Under the pieces are notes generated by a model. That model worked only from the letters and a program-made list of their open reading frames with translations. It was not told where the DNA came from and ran no database searches. 64,000 nt of DNA, from contig NZ_LZSV01000016.1 in assembly GCF_001665605.1 (NCBI RefSeq), forward strand, positions 310,001-374,000, in the 5' to 3' direction. The translations under genes were made by a program, and so were the position numbers. The stretch is from Mycobacterium sp. 852014-50255_SCH5639931 (GTDB taxonomy: Bacteria > Actinomycetota > Actinomycetes > Mycobacteriales > Mycobacteriaceae). Shown here piece after piece: positions 33,921 to 43,874 of this stretch (positions are counted from its first letter, which is position 1; every line of letters starts with the position of its first letter).

Positions 33921-34589
33921 ATGGACGGCACCGACGCAGAAACCCCCGGCCAGCCGGCGCCCAGTCGAGCCGAATCCCTGTTCGCGCACGCCGAGGGGTC
34001 GATCTCCGAAGACTCGTTGCTGGCGGCCGCGCGCGAGCGTGCCGTGGACATCGGCGCGGGCGCGGTGACGCCGGCGGTGGGCGCGCTGCTGAGCCTGCTG
34101 ACCAAGCTCAGTGGCGGGAAGGCCGTTGCGGAGGTGGGTACCGGCGCGGGGGTAAGTGGGCTCTGGTTGCTGTCCGGCATGAGCGACGACGGCGTCTTGA
34201 CGACGATCGACATCGAGCCCGAGTATCTGCGGCTCGCCAAGCAAGCCTTCTCCGAAGCCGGCATCGGGCCGTCGCGCACCCGGCTGATCAGCGGCCGGGC
34301 CCAAGACGTCCTCACCCGCCTCGCCGACGAGTCCTACGACCTGGTGTTCGTGGACGCGGATCCGGTTGACCAGCCGGACTACGTCGTGGAAGGCGTGCGG
34401 CTGCTGCGACCCGGCGGCGTCATCGTGATACACCGCGCCGCACTCGGCGGGCGAGCCGGCGATCCCGCCGCCCGCGACGCCGAGGTGGTCGCGGTGCGGG
34501 AAGCCGCGCGACTCATCGCCGAGGACGAGCGGCTCACCCCGGCACTGGTTCCGCTCGGCGACGGCATTTTGGCCGCGGTGCGCGACTGA
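33921..34589 (+). CDS. SAM-dependent O-methyltransferase (Rv1220c-like)
   Basis: A 222-residue class-I methyltransferase of the catechol O-methyltransferase-like group. The SAM-binding motif [17 protein letters not shown] is near residue 80, the acidic residue after strand 2 is in TIDIEPEYL, and the metal/substrate region is [15 protein letters not shown]. The substrate is unknown. I chose ATG 33921; a GTG ten codons earlier is in frame. It is divergent from sigE across about 200 bp and is followed by two 55-bp repeats. Confidence 0.88.
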   Translation: MDGTDAETPGQPAPSRAESLFAHAEGSISEDSLLAAARERAVDIGAGAVTPAVGALLSLLTKLSGGKAVAEVGTGAGVSGLWLLSGMSDDGVLTTIDIEPEYLRLAKQAFSEAGIGPSRTRLISGRAQDVLTRLADESYDLVFVDADPVDQPDYVVEGVRLLRPGGVIVIHRAALGGRAGDPAARDAEVVAVREAARLIAEDERLTPALVPLGDGILAAVRD

Positions 34590-34592
34590 TTT

Positions 34593-34702
34593 GATGGTGG
34601 CGACCCGCCGCACCCGGCGACGCCGCGCTCGCGATCGCCACTGATCCGATGGTGGCGACCCGCCGCGCCCGGCGACGCCGCGCTCGCGATCGCCACTGAT
34701 CC
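34593..34702. repeat. Two tandem copies of a 55-bp palindromic intergenic repeat
   Basis: Units 34593-34647 and 34648-34702 differ at one base. Each begins GATGGTGGCGACCCGC and ends GCTCGCGATCGCCAC plus 6 bp, so GTGGCGA pairs with TCGCCAC. A perfect inner stem CGGCG-a-CGCCG lies in the middle. They fill the gap between the methyltransferase gene and the tetR promoter. They share period, end sequences and fold with the reverse complement of the array at 2080-2250. Confidence 0.9.
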
Positions 34703-34729
34703 TTTACGAATTCTTGACGCGGTGTCTCC

Positions 34730-34758
34730 TTGACTCGTGACTGAACGTGCGTTTAGTG
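34730..34758 (+). promoter_or_regulatory. Promoter of the TetR-ABC exporter operon
   Basis: TTGACT (34730-34735), a 17-bp spacer and TAGTGT (34753-34758) make a good -35/-10 pair. The predicted transcription start falls at about 34764-34767, on the tetR ATG at 34767, so the transcript is probably leaderless. Confidence 0.55.
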
Positions 34759-34776
34759 TACTGAACATGCGTTCAG
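34741..34776 (+). promoter_or_regulatory. Two tandem TetR-type operators overlapping the promoter and start codon
   Basis: CTGAACGTGCGTTTAG (34741-34756) and CTGAACATGCGTTCAG (34761-34776) are copies of one 16-bp near-palindrome with arms CTGAAC/GTTCAG, set exactly 20 bp apart. The first lies in the promoter spacer and -10; the second contains the tetR ATG. This is the expected place for autorepression of the operon by the TetR protein. Confidence 0.65.
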
Positions 34777-35405
34777 CCGACCTGACCGCCGCCGCCCGGA
34801 TCCGGGATGCGGCCATCGAGCAGTTCGGCGAGCAGGGGTTCGGCGTGGGGCTGCGCGCGATCGCCGAGGCGGCGGGGGTGAGCGCCGCACTGGTCATTCA
34901 CCACTTCGGCTCCAAGGAGGGCCTGCGCAAGGCGTGTGACGACCACATCGCCGAAGAAATCCGCAACAGCAAGTCCGAGGCGCTCAAGTCGAACGACCCG
35001 GCAACCTGGTTCGCGCAGATGGCCGAGATCGAGTCGTACGCGCCGATGATGGCCTACCTGGTTCGCAGCATGCAGTCGGGCGGCGAGCTGGCAAACATGT
35101 TGTGGCGCAGGATGATCGACAACGCCGAAGAGTACCTGGACGAGGGCGTGCGGGCGGGCACCATAAAGCCCAGTCGAGACCCCCGCGCCCGGGCCCGGTA
35201 TCTGGGCATCACCGGCGGTGGCGGCTTCTTGCTCTATCTGCAGATGCACGAGACACCAACGGACATCCGCGCGGTCCTCCGTGACTACGCCCGCGAGATG
35301 GTGCTGCCCGCGCTGGAGATCTACACCGAAGGACTGATGGTCGACCGCACCATGTACGACGCATTCCTGGCCGCAGATGATCAAGGAGAAAACCATGCCA
35401 GTTGA
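34767..35405 (+). CDS. TetR-family repressor of the adjacent ABC exporter
   Basis: A 212-residue TetR regulator, equal in length to M. tuberculosis Rv1219c as I recall it. The HTH is at about residues 25-50 ([27 protein letters not shown]). The ligand domain contains [19 protein letters not shown] and [15 protein letters not shown]. The ATG at 34767 lies inside the second operator; an upstream GTG at 34737 would start before the predicted transcription start. The stop overlaps the ATPase gene by 11 bp. Confidence 0.92.
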   Translation: MRSADLTAAARIRDAAIEQFGEQGFGVGLRAIAEAAGVSAALVIHHFGSKEGLRKACDDHIAEEIRNSKSEALKSNDPATWFAQMAEIESYAPMMAYLVRSMQSGGELANMLWRRMIDNAEEYLDEGVRAGTIKPSRDPRARARYLGITGGGGFLLYLQMHETPTDIRAVLRDYAREMVLPALEIYTEGLMVDRTMYDAFLAADDQGENHAS

Positions 35406-36309
35406 CAATGTCGCGCCCATCGAAATCCACCAATTGACAAAGAACTTCGGAGCGGTGCGGGCGCTGGACGGCCTGGACCTCACCGTGCGCGAAGGCGAAG
35501 TGCACGGCTTCCTCGGCCCCAACGGCGCCGGGAAGTCGACGACCATCCGGATCCTGCTGGGTCTGGTCAAGGCGGATGGCGGCAGCGTGCGACTCCTTGG
35601 CGGCGACCCGTGGACCGACGCGGTCGCACTGCACCGCCAGATCGCCTATGTGCCCGGCGACGTCACGCTGTGGCCGACGCTGACCGGCGGCGAGACCATC
35701 GACCTGCTGGCCCGGATGCGCGGCGGCATCGACCGCAAGCGTCGCGACGAGCTGATCGAGCGCTTCGACCTCGATCCACACAAGAAGGCGCGGACCTATT
35801 CGAAGGGCAACCGGCAAAAGGTCTCACTGATCTCCGCCTTCTCGTCGCGGGCCCGCCTTTTGTTGTTGGACGAGCCCAGCAGCGGCCTGGATCCATTGAT
35901 GGAGAACATCTTTCAGCAGTGCGTGGCCGAGGCGCGCGACCGCGGCGCGACGGTGTTATTGTCCAGTCACATCCTGGCCGAGACCGAAGCGCTGTGCGAA
36001 CGGGTGACCATCATCCGGGCCGGCAAGGCCGTCGAGAGCGGCACCCTGGACTCGATGCGGCATCTCAGCCGCACCTCGATCAAGGCCGAAATGATCGGCG
36101 ATCCCGGGGACCTCACTCGCATCAAGGGGGTCGAGGACGTCAGCGTCGAGGGCACCATCCTGCGCGCTCAGGTCGACGGCGAAAGCCTCGGGGAACTCAT
36201 CCGGGCACTCGGCGATGCCGGCGTGCGCAGCCTCGTCAGCCAGCCGCCGACGCTCGAGGAACTCTTCCTGCGCCACTACGACACGGCGAACAAGGTTTCC
36301 GCGTCATGA
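35395..36309 (+). CDS. ABC exporter ATPase (Rv1218c-like)
   Basis: A 304-residue ABC ATPase with Walker [10 protein letters not shown], a divergent signature (YSKGNRQKV in place of LSGGQ), Walker [14 protein letters not shown] and switch His in LLSSHIL. The M. tuberculosis homolog is linked to efflux of several antibiotics. ATG 35395 follows AAGGAG at 6 nt, inside the end of the tetR gene; an ATG six codons upstream lacks such a site. The permease starts inside its stop codon. Confidence 0.93.
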   Translation: MPVDNVAPIEIHQLTKNFGAVRALDGLDLTVREGEVHGFLGPNGAGKSTTIRILLGLVKADGGSVRLLGGDPWTDAVALHRQIAYVPGDVTLWPTLTGGETIDLLARMRGGIDRKRRDELIERFDLDPHKKARTYSKGNRQKVSLISAFSSRARLLLLDEPSSGLDPLMENIFQQCVAEARDRGATVLLSSHILAETEALCERVTIIRAGKAVESGTLDSMRHLSRTSIKAEMIGDPGDLTRIKGVEDVSVEGTILRAQVDGESLGELIRALGDAGVRSLVSQPPTLEELFLRHYDTANKVSAS

Positions 36310-37949
36310 GCACCGGAACTTTGGATCGCTCGCACCGCCCGGCGTACCCCGCGCCGCAACGTGGCTCGAACTTCTCCGGAACGCTGGGGATGCTGCGGCT
36401 CTACTTGCGCCGCGACCGAATCTCGCTGCCGCTGTGGGTGTTCCTGCTGTCGGTGCCGCTGGCAACGGTGTACGTCGGCAGCATCGAAAAGGTCTACCCC
36501 ACCCAGGCCGCCCGGTCCGGCTTCGCTGCTTCCATCATGGCCAGCCCGGCGCAGCGCGCGCTCTACGGGCAGGTCTACAACGATAGCCTTGGCGCCGTTG
36601 GCATTTGGAAGGCCGGCATGTTCCACCTGCTGATCGCGGTGGCCGTCATCCTGACCGTCATCCGGCACACCCGGGGCGACGAGGAGGCGGGCCGAACCGA
36701 GCTAGTGGACTCGACCGCCGTCGGTCGCTACGCCAGCCTCACCGCCGCACTGATGTTGTCGTTCGGGGCCTCCATCGCCACCGGCGTGATCGGCGCGGCC
36801 GGACTGCTCACCACCGACGTCCCCCCCGGTGGGTCGCTCGCTTTCGGCGCGGCGCTGGCCTGCTCCGGCCTGGTGTTCACCGCCGTCGCCGCGGTGACCG
36901 CGCAACTGTCCCCAAGCGCGCGGTTCGCGCGCGGCGCCGCGTTCGCGGTTCTGGCGGCCGCCTTCACGCTGCGCGCCGTCGGCGACGCCGGTTCCGGTGC
37001 GCTGTCGTGGCTCTCGCCGTTGGGGTGGTCGCTGCAGGTCCGGCCGTACGCGGGTGATCACTGGTCCGTGTTGACGCTGCATCTGACGACAGCCGTCGCG
37101 CTCACCGCGGTGGCATACCGGCTCCTCGCCGGCCGTGACGTCGGTGCCGGGCTCTTTGCCGAACGCCCCGGTCCCGGCTCCGCCGCGCCCGCGCTGGGCA
37201 ATGTGTTCGGGCTGGCCTGGCGATTGGACCGTGGAGCGCTCCTGCTCTGGACCGTGGGGCTGTGTCTCTATGGCGTCTTGATGGGCAGTGTGGTGCACGG
37301 CATCGGTGACGAGCTCGGCGACAGCAATGCCGCGCGCGACATCGTCGTCCGGATGGGCGGCACCAGCGCTTTGGAGGAGGCCTTCATCGCCGTCGCGTTC
37401 ACCATGATGGGGATGGCGGCCGCCGCATTCGCCGTCTCGCTGACGTTGCGATTGCACCAGGAGGAAGCGGGCCAACGCGCCGAAACGATGCTGGCCGGTG
37501 CGGTGTCGAGAGCCCGCTGGCTGGCGAGCCACCTGCTGGCGGCATTGGTCGGATCCTCGGTGGCGATGCTGGTGAGCGGTCTGGCCGGCGGACTGGTCTA
37601 CGGCGCTGCCGCCGGCGACCTCGGCGGCAAGGTGGCTGTCGTGGTGGCAAGCGCGGCCGTGCAACTGCCCGCAGTCTGGTTGTTGTCCGCGGTGACGGTC
37701 GCCTTGTTCGGTCTGGCACCACGATTCACGCCGGTGGCCTGGGGCGTTCTGGTCGGGTTCATCGCCTTGTATCTGATCGGTTCGTTGGCCGGGTTCTCGC
37801 AATGGCTGCTCGATTTGGAACCGTTCGCCCACATTCCCCGGGTCGGCGCGGATTTCACCGCCACGCCACTGCTGTGGCTGTTGGCCATCGACGCCGGACT
37901 GATTACCCTCGGTGTCATGTGCTTCCGACGCCGCGATCTGCGTGGTTAG
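36306..37949 (+). CDS. ABC exporter permease (Rv1217c-like)
   Basis: A 547-residue membrane protein with about 12 hydrophobic segments in two similar halves, as in exporters that pair with DrrA-like ATPases. Each half has a cytosolic loop with an acidic-gly patch ([41 protein letters not shown]). The ATG overlaps the ATPase stop (ATGA), so the two are coupled. The frame continues upstream across the ATPase gene, but that part is a shadow. Confidence 0.92.
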   Translation: MSTGTLDRSHRPAYPAPQRGSNFSGTLGMLRLYLRRDRISLPLWVFLLSVPLATVYVGSIEKVYPTQAARSGFAASIMASPAQRALYGQVYNDSLGAVGIWKAGMFHLLIAVAVILTVIRHTRGDEEAGRTELVDSTAVGRYASLTAALMLSFGASIATGVIGAAGLLTTDVPPGGSLAFGAALACSGLVFTAVAAVTAQLSPSARFARGAAFAVLAAAFTLRAVGDAGSGALSWLSPLGWSLQVRPYAGDHWSVLTLHLTTAVALTAVAYRLLAGRDVGAGLFAERPGPGSAAPALGNVFGLAWRLDRGALLLWTVGLCLYGVLMGSVVHGIGDELGDSNAARDIVVRMGGTSALEEAFIAVAFTMMGMAAAAFAVSLTLRLHQEEAGQRAETMLAGAVSRARWLASHLLAALVGSSVAMLVSGLAGGLVYGAAAGDLGGKVAVVVASAAVQLPAVWLLSAVTVALFGLAPRFTPVAWGVLVGFIALYLIGSLAGFSQWLLDLEPFAHIPRVGADFTATPLLWLLAIDAGLITLGVMCFRRRDLRG

Positions 37950-37956
37950 GAGCGCT

Positions 37957-38631
37957 ATGAAAACCGGTATCCGCGTGACGGTGCGATCGATCTGGGGGAT
38001 CCTCTCCTTCGGCCTGATCCTCTTCCTACCGGCCGGCACGTTCCGTTATTGGCAGGCATGGGTTTTCATCGGCGTGTTCATGGCGGCAACGATCGTCCCC
38101 GTCGTCTACCTGGCGCGGAACAATCCCGCGGCCCTGCAGCGCCGCATGAATGCGGGTCCGCGGGCCGAACCCCGGGCGGCCCAGAAATTCATCATCACCG
38201 GCTCGTTCCTGGTCCTGTTCGCGGCGATGGTGCTCAGCGCGCTCGATCACCGGTTCGGCTGGTCGTCCGTGCCGGCGTGGCTGTCTGTGCTCGGTGATGT
38301 CCTGGTGCTGGCGGGACTCGGGATGGCTATGCTGGTGATCGTCCAAAACGGTTACGCCGCAGCCACTATCACAGTGGAGTCGGGCCAGACGCTGGTGTCC
38401 AACGGTCTCTATCGATTCGTGCGCCACCCCATGTATGTCGGAAACGTGGTCATGATGATCGGCATGCCGTTGGCGCTCGGCTCCTACTGGGCACTGCTCT
38501 TGGTCATTCCGGGCTGCATCCTGCTCGTCCTCCGCATCCTCGACGAGGAAACGCTGCTCACCCAGGAGTTGACCGGGTACCGCGAATACCGGCAACGGGT
38601 GCGCTATCGGTTGATGCCCTACATCTGGTAG
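37957..38631 (+). CDS. Isoprenylcysteine carboxyl methyltransferase-like membrane protein
   Basis: A 224-residue integral membrane protein, equal in length to M. tuberculosis Rv1216c as I recall it. After several helices it has the ICMT/PEMT signature NGLYRFVRHPMYVGN and the C-terminal DEETLLTQELTGYREYRQRVRYRL, which bind SAM and the substrate. It probably methylates a lipid or small hydrophobic molecule. ATG 37957 follows TTAGGAG, 7 bp after the permease stop, so it belongs to the exporter operon. Confidence 0.88.
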   Translation: MKTGIRVTVRSIWGILSFGLILFLPAGTFRYWQAWVFIGVFMAATIVPVVYLARNNPAALQRRMNAGPRAEPRAAQKFIITGSFLVLFAAMVLSALDHRFGWSSVPAWLSVLGDVLVLAGLGMAMLVIVQNGYAAATITVESGQTLVSNGLYRFVRHPMYVGNVVMMIGMPLALGSYWALLLVIPGCILLVLRILDEETLLTQELTGYREYRQRVRYRLMPYIW

Positions 38632-38661
38632 CGGCCGGGCCGACGCGCCTAGGGTATTCGC

Positions 38662-40347
38662 GTGGCCCGAAATGCCGCGCCCGCCCGGGATCGGCCGTGG
38701 CGACGCCCCGGCGCGCTCCGGTACGCGATTCGCCGGATACGCGGCGTCGCCAAGCCGCCCGTCGCGGTGACCGATCCACCGGCCGACCTTGACGTCGAAC
38801 GCGATGTAGGCGTGCCGACCCGCGACGGAACACTATTGCGGGTCAACGTTTTCCGGCAGCACGATAGCGGTGCTCGACCGGTGATTCTGAGCATCCACCC
38901 CTACGGCAAGGACAATCTGCCGAGGCGGCGCGGCAACAAGTGGACGTTCTCCATGCAGTACCGGATCCTGCGCCAGCCGCAACCGGTGCGCTTCTCGGCG
39001 CTGACCGGCTGGGAGGCGCCCGATCCCGGGTGGTGGACAGCGCAGGGCTTCGTCGTGGTGAATGCCGATTCGCGCGGCTGTGGTCGCTCCGACGGCACCG
39101 GGCGCCTGTTGTCGCGCCAGGAGGCCGAGGACACCTACGACCTGGTGCAGTGGATCGCCGGACAGCCATGGAGCGACGGACGTGTCGTCATGCTCGGGGT
39201 GTCGTACCTGGCCATCAGCCAGTACGCGGTTGCCGCGCTGCAGCCGCCGGCACTACGGGCGATCTGCCCGTGGGAAGGCTTCACCGACGCCTACCGTGAC
39301 CTGACCTTCCCGGGCGGCGTTCGCGAGACCGGCTTCACCAGGGTGTGGTCGCGAAACGTGCGACGCGGCACCCGGCAGGCCTACGACCTGGAACGGATGC
39401 AGGACGCCCACCCGTTGCGCGATGAGTTCTGGCGCTCACTGGTCCCGGACCTCTCCGCGATCAAGGTGCCCATGCTGGTGTGCGGCAGCTTCTCCGACAA
39501 CAACCTGCACAGCCGCGGCTCCATCCGCGCGTTCACGCACGCCGGTTCCGGCCACGCGCGCCTCTACACCCACCGCGCCGGCAAGTGGGCGACCTTTTAC
39601 TCCGGGCCCGCGCTGACCGAGCAATTGAGGTTTTTCCGCGGAGTGCTGGACGGGGCGCCCGCTTCCCGCAGCGTCCGCCTCGAGGTCCGCGAAGACCGCG
39701 ACACCGTCGCAGCAGTGCGCGAGGAGGCCGAATGGCCGCTGGCGCGCACCCACTGGCGGCCGATGTATTTGGCCGGGGGCGGATTGCTGACCGCCCAGCG
39801 GCCATCGGCGGAAAGTGGCATCACTTTCGAAATCCGCTCCGGCGCAGTGGCTTTCAGCTGGACCGTCCCGGCGGATATCGAGCTGACCGGCCCGATGGCG
39901 GCGCGGCTGTGGATCGAGCTGGACGGCTGCGACGACGCCAACCTGTTCGTCGGCGTGGAGAAGTGGCGTGCCGGACGGTTCGTCGGATTCGAAGGCTCCT
40001 ATGGCTACGGCCGCGATCGGGTGAGCACCGGTTGGCAGCGGATCTCGCTGCGCACGCTGGATGCCGACCTTTCGCGGCCATGGGAACCCGTCGCGGCGTG
40101 CACAGACCCGCGGCCCGTCGCCGCGCACGAGGTCGTCGAGGTCAACGTGGCGCTGGGCCCGTCCGCGACGCTGTTCCGCGCCGGTGAGCAGCTGCGCTTG
40201 GTGGTCGCAGGGCGCTGGTTGTGCCCGAGGAACCCGCTCACCGGCCAGCTCCCGGCGGCCTATGCCGGCTCGCCGCGCGGTCGCGTCAAGCTGCACTGGG
40301 GCCCGCGCTACGACGCGCATCTGCTGATCCCGGAGATCCCCGGGTAG
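38662..40347 (+). CDS. CocE/NonD family serine hydrolase
   Basis: A 561-residue alpha/beta hydrolase of the Xaa-Pro dipeptidyl-peptidase/cocaine esterase type. The nucleophile Ser is in MLGVSYLAIS (G-x-S-Y), the probable Asp in GSFSDNNLHSRG and the His in THRAGKWATF. The C-terminal half is a jelly-roll domain. GTG start, 30 bp after the ICMT-like gene, so it may be co-transcribed with the exporter. It converges with glgC. Physiological substrate unknown. Confidence 0.9.
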   Translation: MARNAAPARDRPWRRPGALRYAIRRIRGVAKPPVAVTDPPADLDVERDVGVPTRDGTLLRVNVFRQHDSGARPVILSIHPYGKDNLPRRRGNKWTFSMQYRILRQPQPVRFSALTGWEAPDPGWWTAQGFVVVNADSRGCGRSDGTGRLLSRQEAEDTYDLVQWIAGQPWSDGRVVMLGVSYLAISQYAVAALQPPALRAICPWEGFTDAYRDLTFPGGVRETGFTRVWSRNVRRGTRQAYDLERMQDAHPLRDEFWRSLVPDLSAIKVPMLVCGSFSDNNLHSRGSIRAFTHAGSGHARLYTHRAGKWATFYSGPALTEQLRFFRGVLDGAPASRSVRLEVREDRDTVAAVREEAEWPLARTHWRPMYLAGGGLLTAQRPSAESGITFEIRSGAVAFSWTVPADIELTGPMAARLWIELDGCDDANLFVGVEKWRAGRFVGFEGSYGYGRDRVSTGWQRISLRTLDADLSRPWEPVAACTDPRPVAAHEVVEVNVALGPSATLFRAGEQLRLVVAGRWLCPRNPLTGQLPAAYAGSPRGRVKLHWGPRYDAHLLIPEIPG

Positions 40348-40356
40348 CACGGGGTA

Positions 40357-41571
40357 CTAGATCCAGACGCCCTTGCCCACCGCGACCACACCGCCGGCGC
40401 TGATCGCGAAGCGCTCCCGGTCCTTCTCGAGATCCACGCCGACCATCTCGCCGGGCCCGACGACGACGTTCTTGTCCAGGATGGCGTGGCGTACCACCGC
40501 GCCCCGGCCGACCCGGGCGCCGGGCATGATCACGCTGCCCTCCACGATCGCGCCGTCATCGACCACGACGTTGGACGACAGCACCGAGTTGCGCACCGAA
40601 GCCGCCGAAATGATGCTGCCGGCGCCGACGACCGACTCCTGCGCCGAGCCGCCGTTGACGAACTTGGCCGGTGCCAGGTTCTCCGACTCACCGCGGATCG
40701 GCCAGCGCTTGTTGTAGAGGTTGAACACCGGATGCACCGAGACCAGGTCCATGTGCGCGTCGTAGAACGCGTCCAGCGTCCCCACGTCACGCCAGTAACC
40801 CCGGTCGCGATCGGTCGCGCCCGGTACCTCGTTGTCCTTGAAGTCGTAAACCGCGGCCATACCGTCGCCCACCAAGCGCGGAATGATGTCACCGCCCATG
40901 TCGTGATCCGAATGGTCGTCGTCGGCGTCGGCGCGAATCGCGTCGATGAGCACCTTGGTGGTGAAGATGTAGTTGCCCATCGACACGAACGTCGCCTCGG
41001 GGTCATCCGGTGTGCCGGGCGGGTCCAACGGCTTCTCCACGAAAGCGCGGATGCGGCCGGAATCGTCGGCGTCGATGCACCCGAACGCGCTGGCCTCGCC
41101 GCGCGGCACGCGGATGCCGGCCACCGTTGCGCCGGCCCCGCTTTCGATGTGGAACTGGACCATCTGCTCGGGGTCCATCCGATACACGTGATCGGCGCCG
41201 AAAACGACTATGTAGTCGGGGTCTTCGTCGTAGATCAGATTGAGCGATTGGTAGATCGCGTCGGCGGAGCCGGTGTACCAGCGGGGGCCCAGGCGCTGCT
41301 GCGCGGGGACGGGGGTGATGTACTCACCGGCCAGACCGGACAGCCGCCAGTTCTGCGAAATGTGACGGTCCAGTGAATGCGACTTGTACTGGGTGAGAAC
41401 GCAGATCCTCAAGTAGCGCGCATTGACGAGGTTGGAGAGCACGAAGTCGATCAGCCGATAGGCGCCGCCGAAGGGAACCGCGGGCTTGGCCCGATCCGCG
41501 GTCAGCGGATACAACCGCTTGCCCTCACCGCCGGCCAGGACAATGCCCAGCACGTGTGGCGCTTCCCTCAT
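40357..41571 (-). CDS. glgC: Glucose-1-phosphate adenylyltransferase GlgC
   Basis: A 404-residue enzyme making ADP-glucose from glucose-1-phosphate and ATP. It has the nucleotidyltransferase motif [12 protein letters not shown] and [10 protein letters not shown] at the N-terminus, [15 protein letters not shown]-like FVEKPLDPP, and a left-handed beta-helix C-terminus ([23 protein letters not shown]). It supplies the adjacent GlgM. The two genes diverge across 160 bp in which I see no other gene. M. tuberculosis has PE14 on the far side of glgC; none is present here. Confidence 0.97.
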   Translation of the reverse strand: MREAPHVLGIVLAGGEGKRLYPLTADRAKPAVPFGGAYRLIDFVLSNLVNARYLRICVLTQYKSHSLDRHISQNWRLSGLAGEYITPVPAQQRLGPRWYTGSADAIYQSLNLIYDEDPDYIVVFGADHVYRMDPEQMVQFHIESGAGATVAGIRVPRGEASAFGCIDADDSGRIRAFVEKPLDPPGTPDDPEATFVSMGNYIFTTKVLIDAIRADADDDHSDHDMGGDIIPRLVGDGMAAVYDFKDNEVPGATDRDRGYWRDVGTLDAFYDAHMDLVSVHPVFNLYNKRWPIRGESENLAPAKFVNGGSAQESVVGAGSIISAASVRNSVLSSNVVVDDGAIVEGSVIMPGARVGRGAVVRHAILDKNVVVGPGEMVGVDLEKDRERFAISAGGVVAVGKGVWI

Positions 41572-41731
41572 GGTTCAAACCTATCGGCCGCCGCGAGGTG
41601 CTGCCAGAGGGACGGCGCTATTGGCGGTGTTCTGTGCGGCTGTCCGTCAAGGTATTTGGCCCGCCGAGCCGCTCCCCGATTGCCCGGGCCCCGACTCGCG
41701 CTCCTCGTTGCGACCGAACTACCGTGCGGGT

Positions 41732-42895
41732 ATGCGGGTGGCGATGATGACTCGGGAATACCCACCAGAGGTCTACGGGGGAGCCGGTGTACATGTCACA
41801 GAACTGGTCGCCCAGCTGCGCCGATTGTGCGCGGTCGATGTGCATTGCATGGGTGCGCCGCGGCCGAACGCCATCGTGCACCAGTCCGATCCACGCTTGC
41901 GGAGCGCCAACCCGGCGCTGTCGACGTTGTCCGCGGACCTGATGATGGCCAACGCCGCGTCGGCGGCCACCGTCGTGCATTCGCACACTTGGTACACCGG
42001 CATGGCCGGTCATCTGGCGGCGCTGCTCTACGACATCCCCCACGTCCTGACGGCCCATTCGCTCGAGCCGCTGCGGCCGTGGAAGGCCGAACAGCTCGGC
42101 GGCGGCTACCAGGTTTCGACGTGGGTGGAGCGCACCGCGGTGCAGGCGGCGGACGCCGTCGTCGCGGTCAGCTCCGCGATGCGCGAAGACATCCTGCGCG
42201 TCTACCCCGCCCTGGATCCCAGCGTCGTGCACGTCATCCGCAATGGGGTGGACACCGACGTCTGGCATCCGGCCGGGCCGACGCACGCCGGGTCTGTGCT
42301 GGCCGAACTCGGCGTCGACCCAGACCGGCCCACGGTGGCGTTCGTCGGCCGGATCACCCGGCAGAAGGGCGTCGTCCACTTGGTGGCGGCGGCGCACCAG
42401 TTCGACCCCGAGGTGCAGGTGGTGTTGTGCGCGGGCGCCCCCGACACCCCGGAGATAGCCGAGGAGATTCGGTCCGCGGTGGCGCGGCTGGCCCACGATC
42501 GGCAGGGCGTGTTCTGGATCAGAGAAATGCTACCGATCGGCGAGATACGTGAAATATTATCGGCGGCAACGGTTTTCGTCTGCCCCTCGGTGTACGAGCC
42601 GCTGGGCATCGTGAACCTGGAGGCGATGGCTTGCGCGACGGCCGTGGTGGCGTCCGATGTCGGCGGGATACCCGAGGTGGTCCTCGACGGGGTGACCGGT
42701 TCGCTGGCGCACTACGACGCCGGAGACCCGGCCGGTTACCAGACCAGACTGGCCGAAGCGGTCAACGCGCTCGTCGCCGACCCCGAAAAGGCGAAGCGTT
42801 ACGGCGAGGCGGGACGCCAGCGCTGCGTCGAGGAATTCTCCTGGGCCCGCGTCGCCGAGCAAACCCTGGACATCTACCGAAAGGTGTGTGCGTAG
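41732..42895 (+). CDS. glgM: Alpha-maltose-1-phosphate synthase GlgM (annotated GlgA in many genomes)
   Basis: A 387-residue GT4 glycosyltransferase, the same length as M. tuberculosis Rv1212c. It begins with YPPEVYGGAGVHV (donor loop) and carries RNGVDTDVW, FVGRITRQKG and the C-terminal EPLGIVNLEAMACATAVVAS nucleotide-binding motif. Known family activity is ADP-glucose plus glucose-1-phosphate to maltose-1-phosphate, feeding the GlgE alpha-glucan pathway. The conserved ATG at 41732 was chosen; the open frame upstream belongs to the shared promoter region. Confidence 0.93.
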   Translation: MRVAMMTREYPPEVYGGAGVHVTELVAQLRRLCAVDVHCMGAPRPNAIVHQSDPRLRSANPALSTLSADLMMANAASAATVVHSHTWYTGMAGHLAALLYDIPHVLTAHSLEPLRPWKAEQLGGGYQVSTWVERTAVQAADAVVAVSSAMREDILRVYPALDPSVVHVIRNGVDTDVWHPAGPTHAGSVLAELGVDPDRPTVAFVGRITRQKGVVHLVAAAHQFDPEVQVVLCAGAPDTPEIAEEIRSAVARLAHDRQGVFWIREMLPIGEIREILSAATVFVCPSVYEPLGIVNLEAMACATAVVASDVGGIPEVVLDGVTGSLAHYDAGDPAGYQTRLAEAVNALVADPEKAKRYGEAGRQRCVEEFSWARVAEQTLDIYRKVCA

Positions 42896-42917
42896 CCCCG
42901 CGGTCCGCCGGCAGGCC

Positions 42918-43091
42918 TTAGCTGGAGCTGGTGACACCCTTGAGTTCGTCACCGAGGGCGGCGGCTTCGTCGGGCGTCAGCTCGACGACCAGTCGACCAC
43001 CTCCCTCAAGTGGTACCCGCATCACGATGCCGCGCCCCTCCTTGGTTGCTTCCAGAGGACCGTCGCCGGTCCGGGGCTTCATCGCCGCCAT
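42918..43091 (-). CDS. DUF3117 small protein
   Basis: A 57-residue, highly conserved actinobacterial protein of unknown function: MAAMKPRTGDGPLEATKEG, then a strand-rich segment (IVMRVPLEGGGRLVVEL) and TPDEAAALGDELKGV. ATG 43091 follows GGAGGGAG at about 7 nt, which decides the start; annotation from an upstream start in M. tuberculosis (75 residues) is probably too long. It converges with glgM. The 202 bp upstream, to tag, hold no gene that I can see. Confidence 0.88.
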   Translation of the reverse strand: MAAMKPRTGDGPLEATKEGRGIVMRVPLEGGGRLVVELTPDEAAALGDELKGVTSSS

Positions 43092-43293
43092 CGAGTGCTC
43101 CCTCCAGGTTCGAGCTGGTCCGACGTTGCGGACCTGGTCGGCGCCGAGCATGCCCCGCCAGCGATTTTCCAGCCATACCCGACATCGAACTGCCAAATCA
43201 CCCCTCTATTGTTCCCTATCCAGGTCACGAGTTGAACAAAGACCCGGTTCTGCGGGCCTGGGGGCCGCTGAACGCCGATCGCCCGGCCGCGTG

Positions 43294-43872
43294 TCACCGG
43301 GGGGAAGGCACCCAACAACCCCGGATATGGTCGTCGACCATGCCGGTCGCCTGCATCAGCGCATAGGCGGTGGTGGGCCCGACGAAGCGGAACCCGCGCC
43401 GCTTGAGCTCGCGCGCCATGGCCTTCGATTCCGGTGTGGCCGAGGGCACTTCGGAGCCATCCGCCGGCCTGGGGCGCGGTGCTGGCGCAAAAGACCACAG
43501 CAGCTCCGCGAGGTCCGCCGAGGTTCCCAGCTCGGCGGCGGCACGCGCGTTGGCGATGGTCGCGTCGATCTTGGCCCGGTTGCGCACGATTCCCGTGTCC
43601 GCCATCAACCGCTGCACGTCCGCATCGGTGTAGCCGGCGACCTGCTCGAAATCGAACCCCGCGAAGGCGCGCCGGAAGTTCTCCCGTTTGCGCAGGATGA
43701 TCAGCCACGACAGCCCGCTCTGGAACGCCTCGAGGCTCATCCGCTCGAACAGCGCCATCCCGTCGTGCACCGGGCGGCCCCACTCCTGGTCGTGGTAGTC
43801 GCGGTACAACTCGAAATCAGGTCCGGGCCGAATGGCCGCCCAGCTGCACCGAACCAGCCCGTCATCGCTCAC
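43294..43872 (-). CDS. tagA: 3-methyladenine DNA glycosylase I (TagA)
   Basis: A 192-residue DNA repair glycosylase removing 3-methyladenine. Zinc ligands of the Tag family are visible: Cys in RCSWA near the N-terminus, His in YRDYHDQEWG, and His and Cys in DDHIRGCW at the C-terminus. LFERMSLEAFQSGLSW is a family signature. GTG start, 2 bp after the DivIVA-like gene's stop, in an operon with it and gpgS. Confidence 0.94.
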   Translation of the reverse strand: MSDDGLVRCSWAAIRPGPDFELYRDYHDQEWGRPVHDGMALFERMSLEAFQSGLSWLIILRKRENFRRAFAGFDFEQVAGYTDADVQRLMADTGIVRNRAKIDATIANARAAAELGTSADLAELLWSFAPAPRPRPADGSEVPSATPESKAMARELKRRGFRFVGPTTAYALMQATGMVDDHIRGCWVPSPR

Positions 43873-43874
43873 AT

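Noticed and set aside
36306..37949. Single 779-codon protein starting at 35610 as an ATPase-permease fusion
   Set aside because: The first 232 codons are a shadow frame of the ATPase gene; the permease has its own ATG overlapping the ATPase stop.
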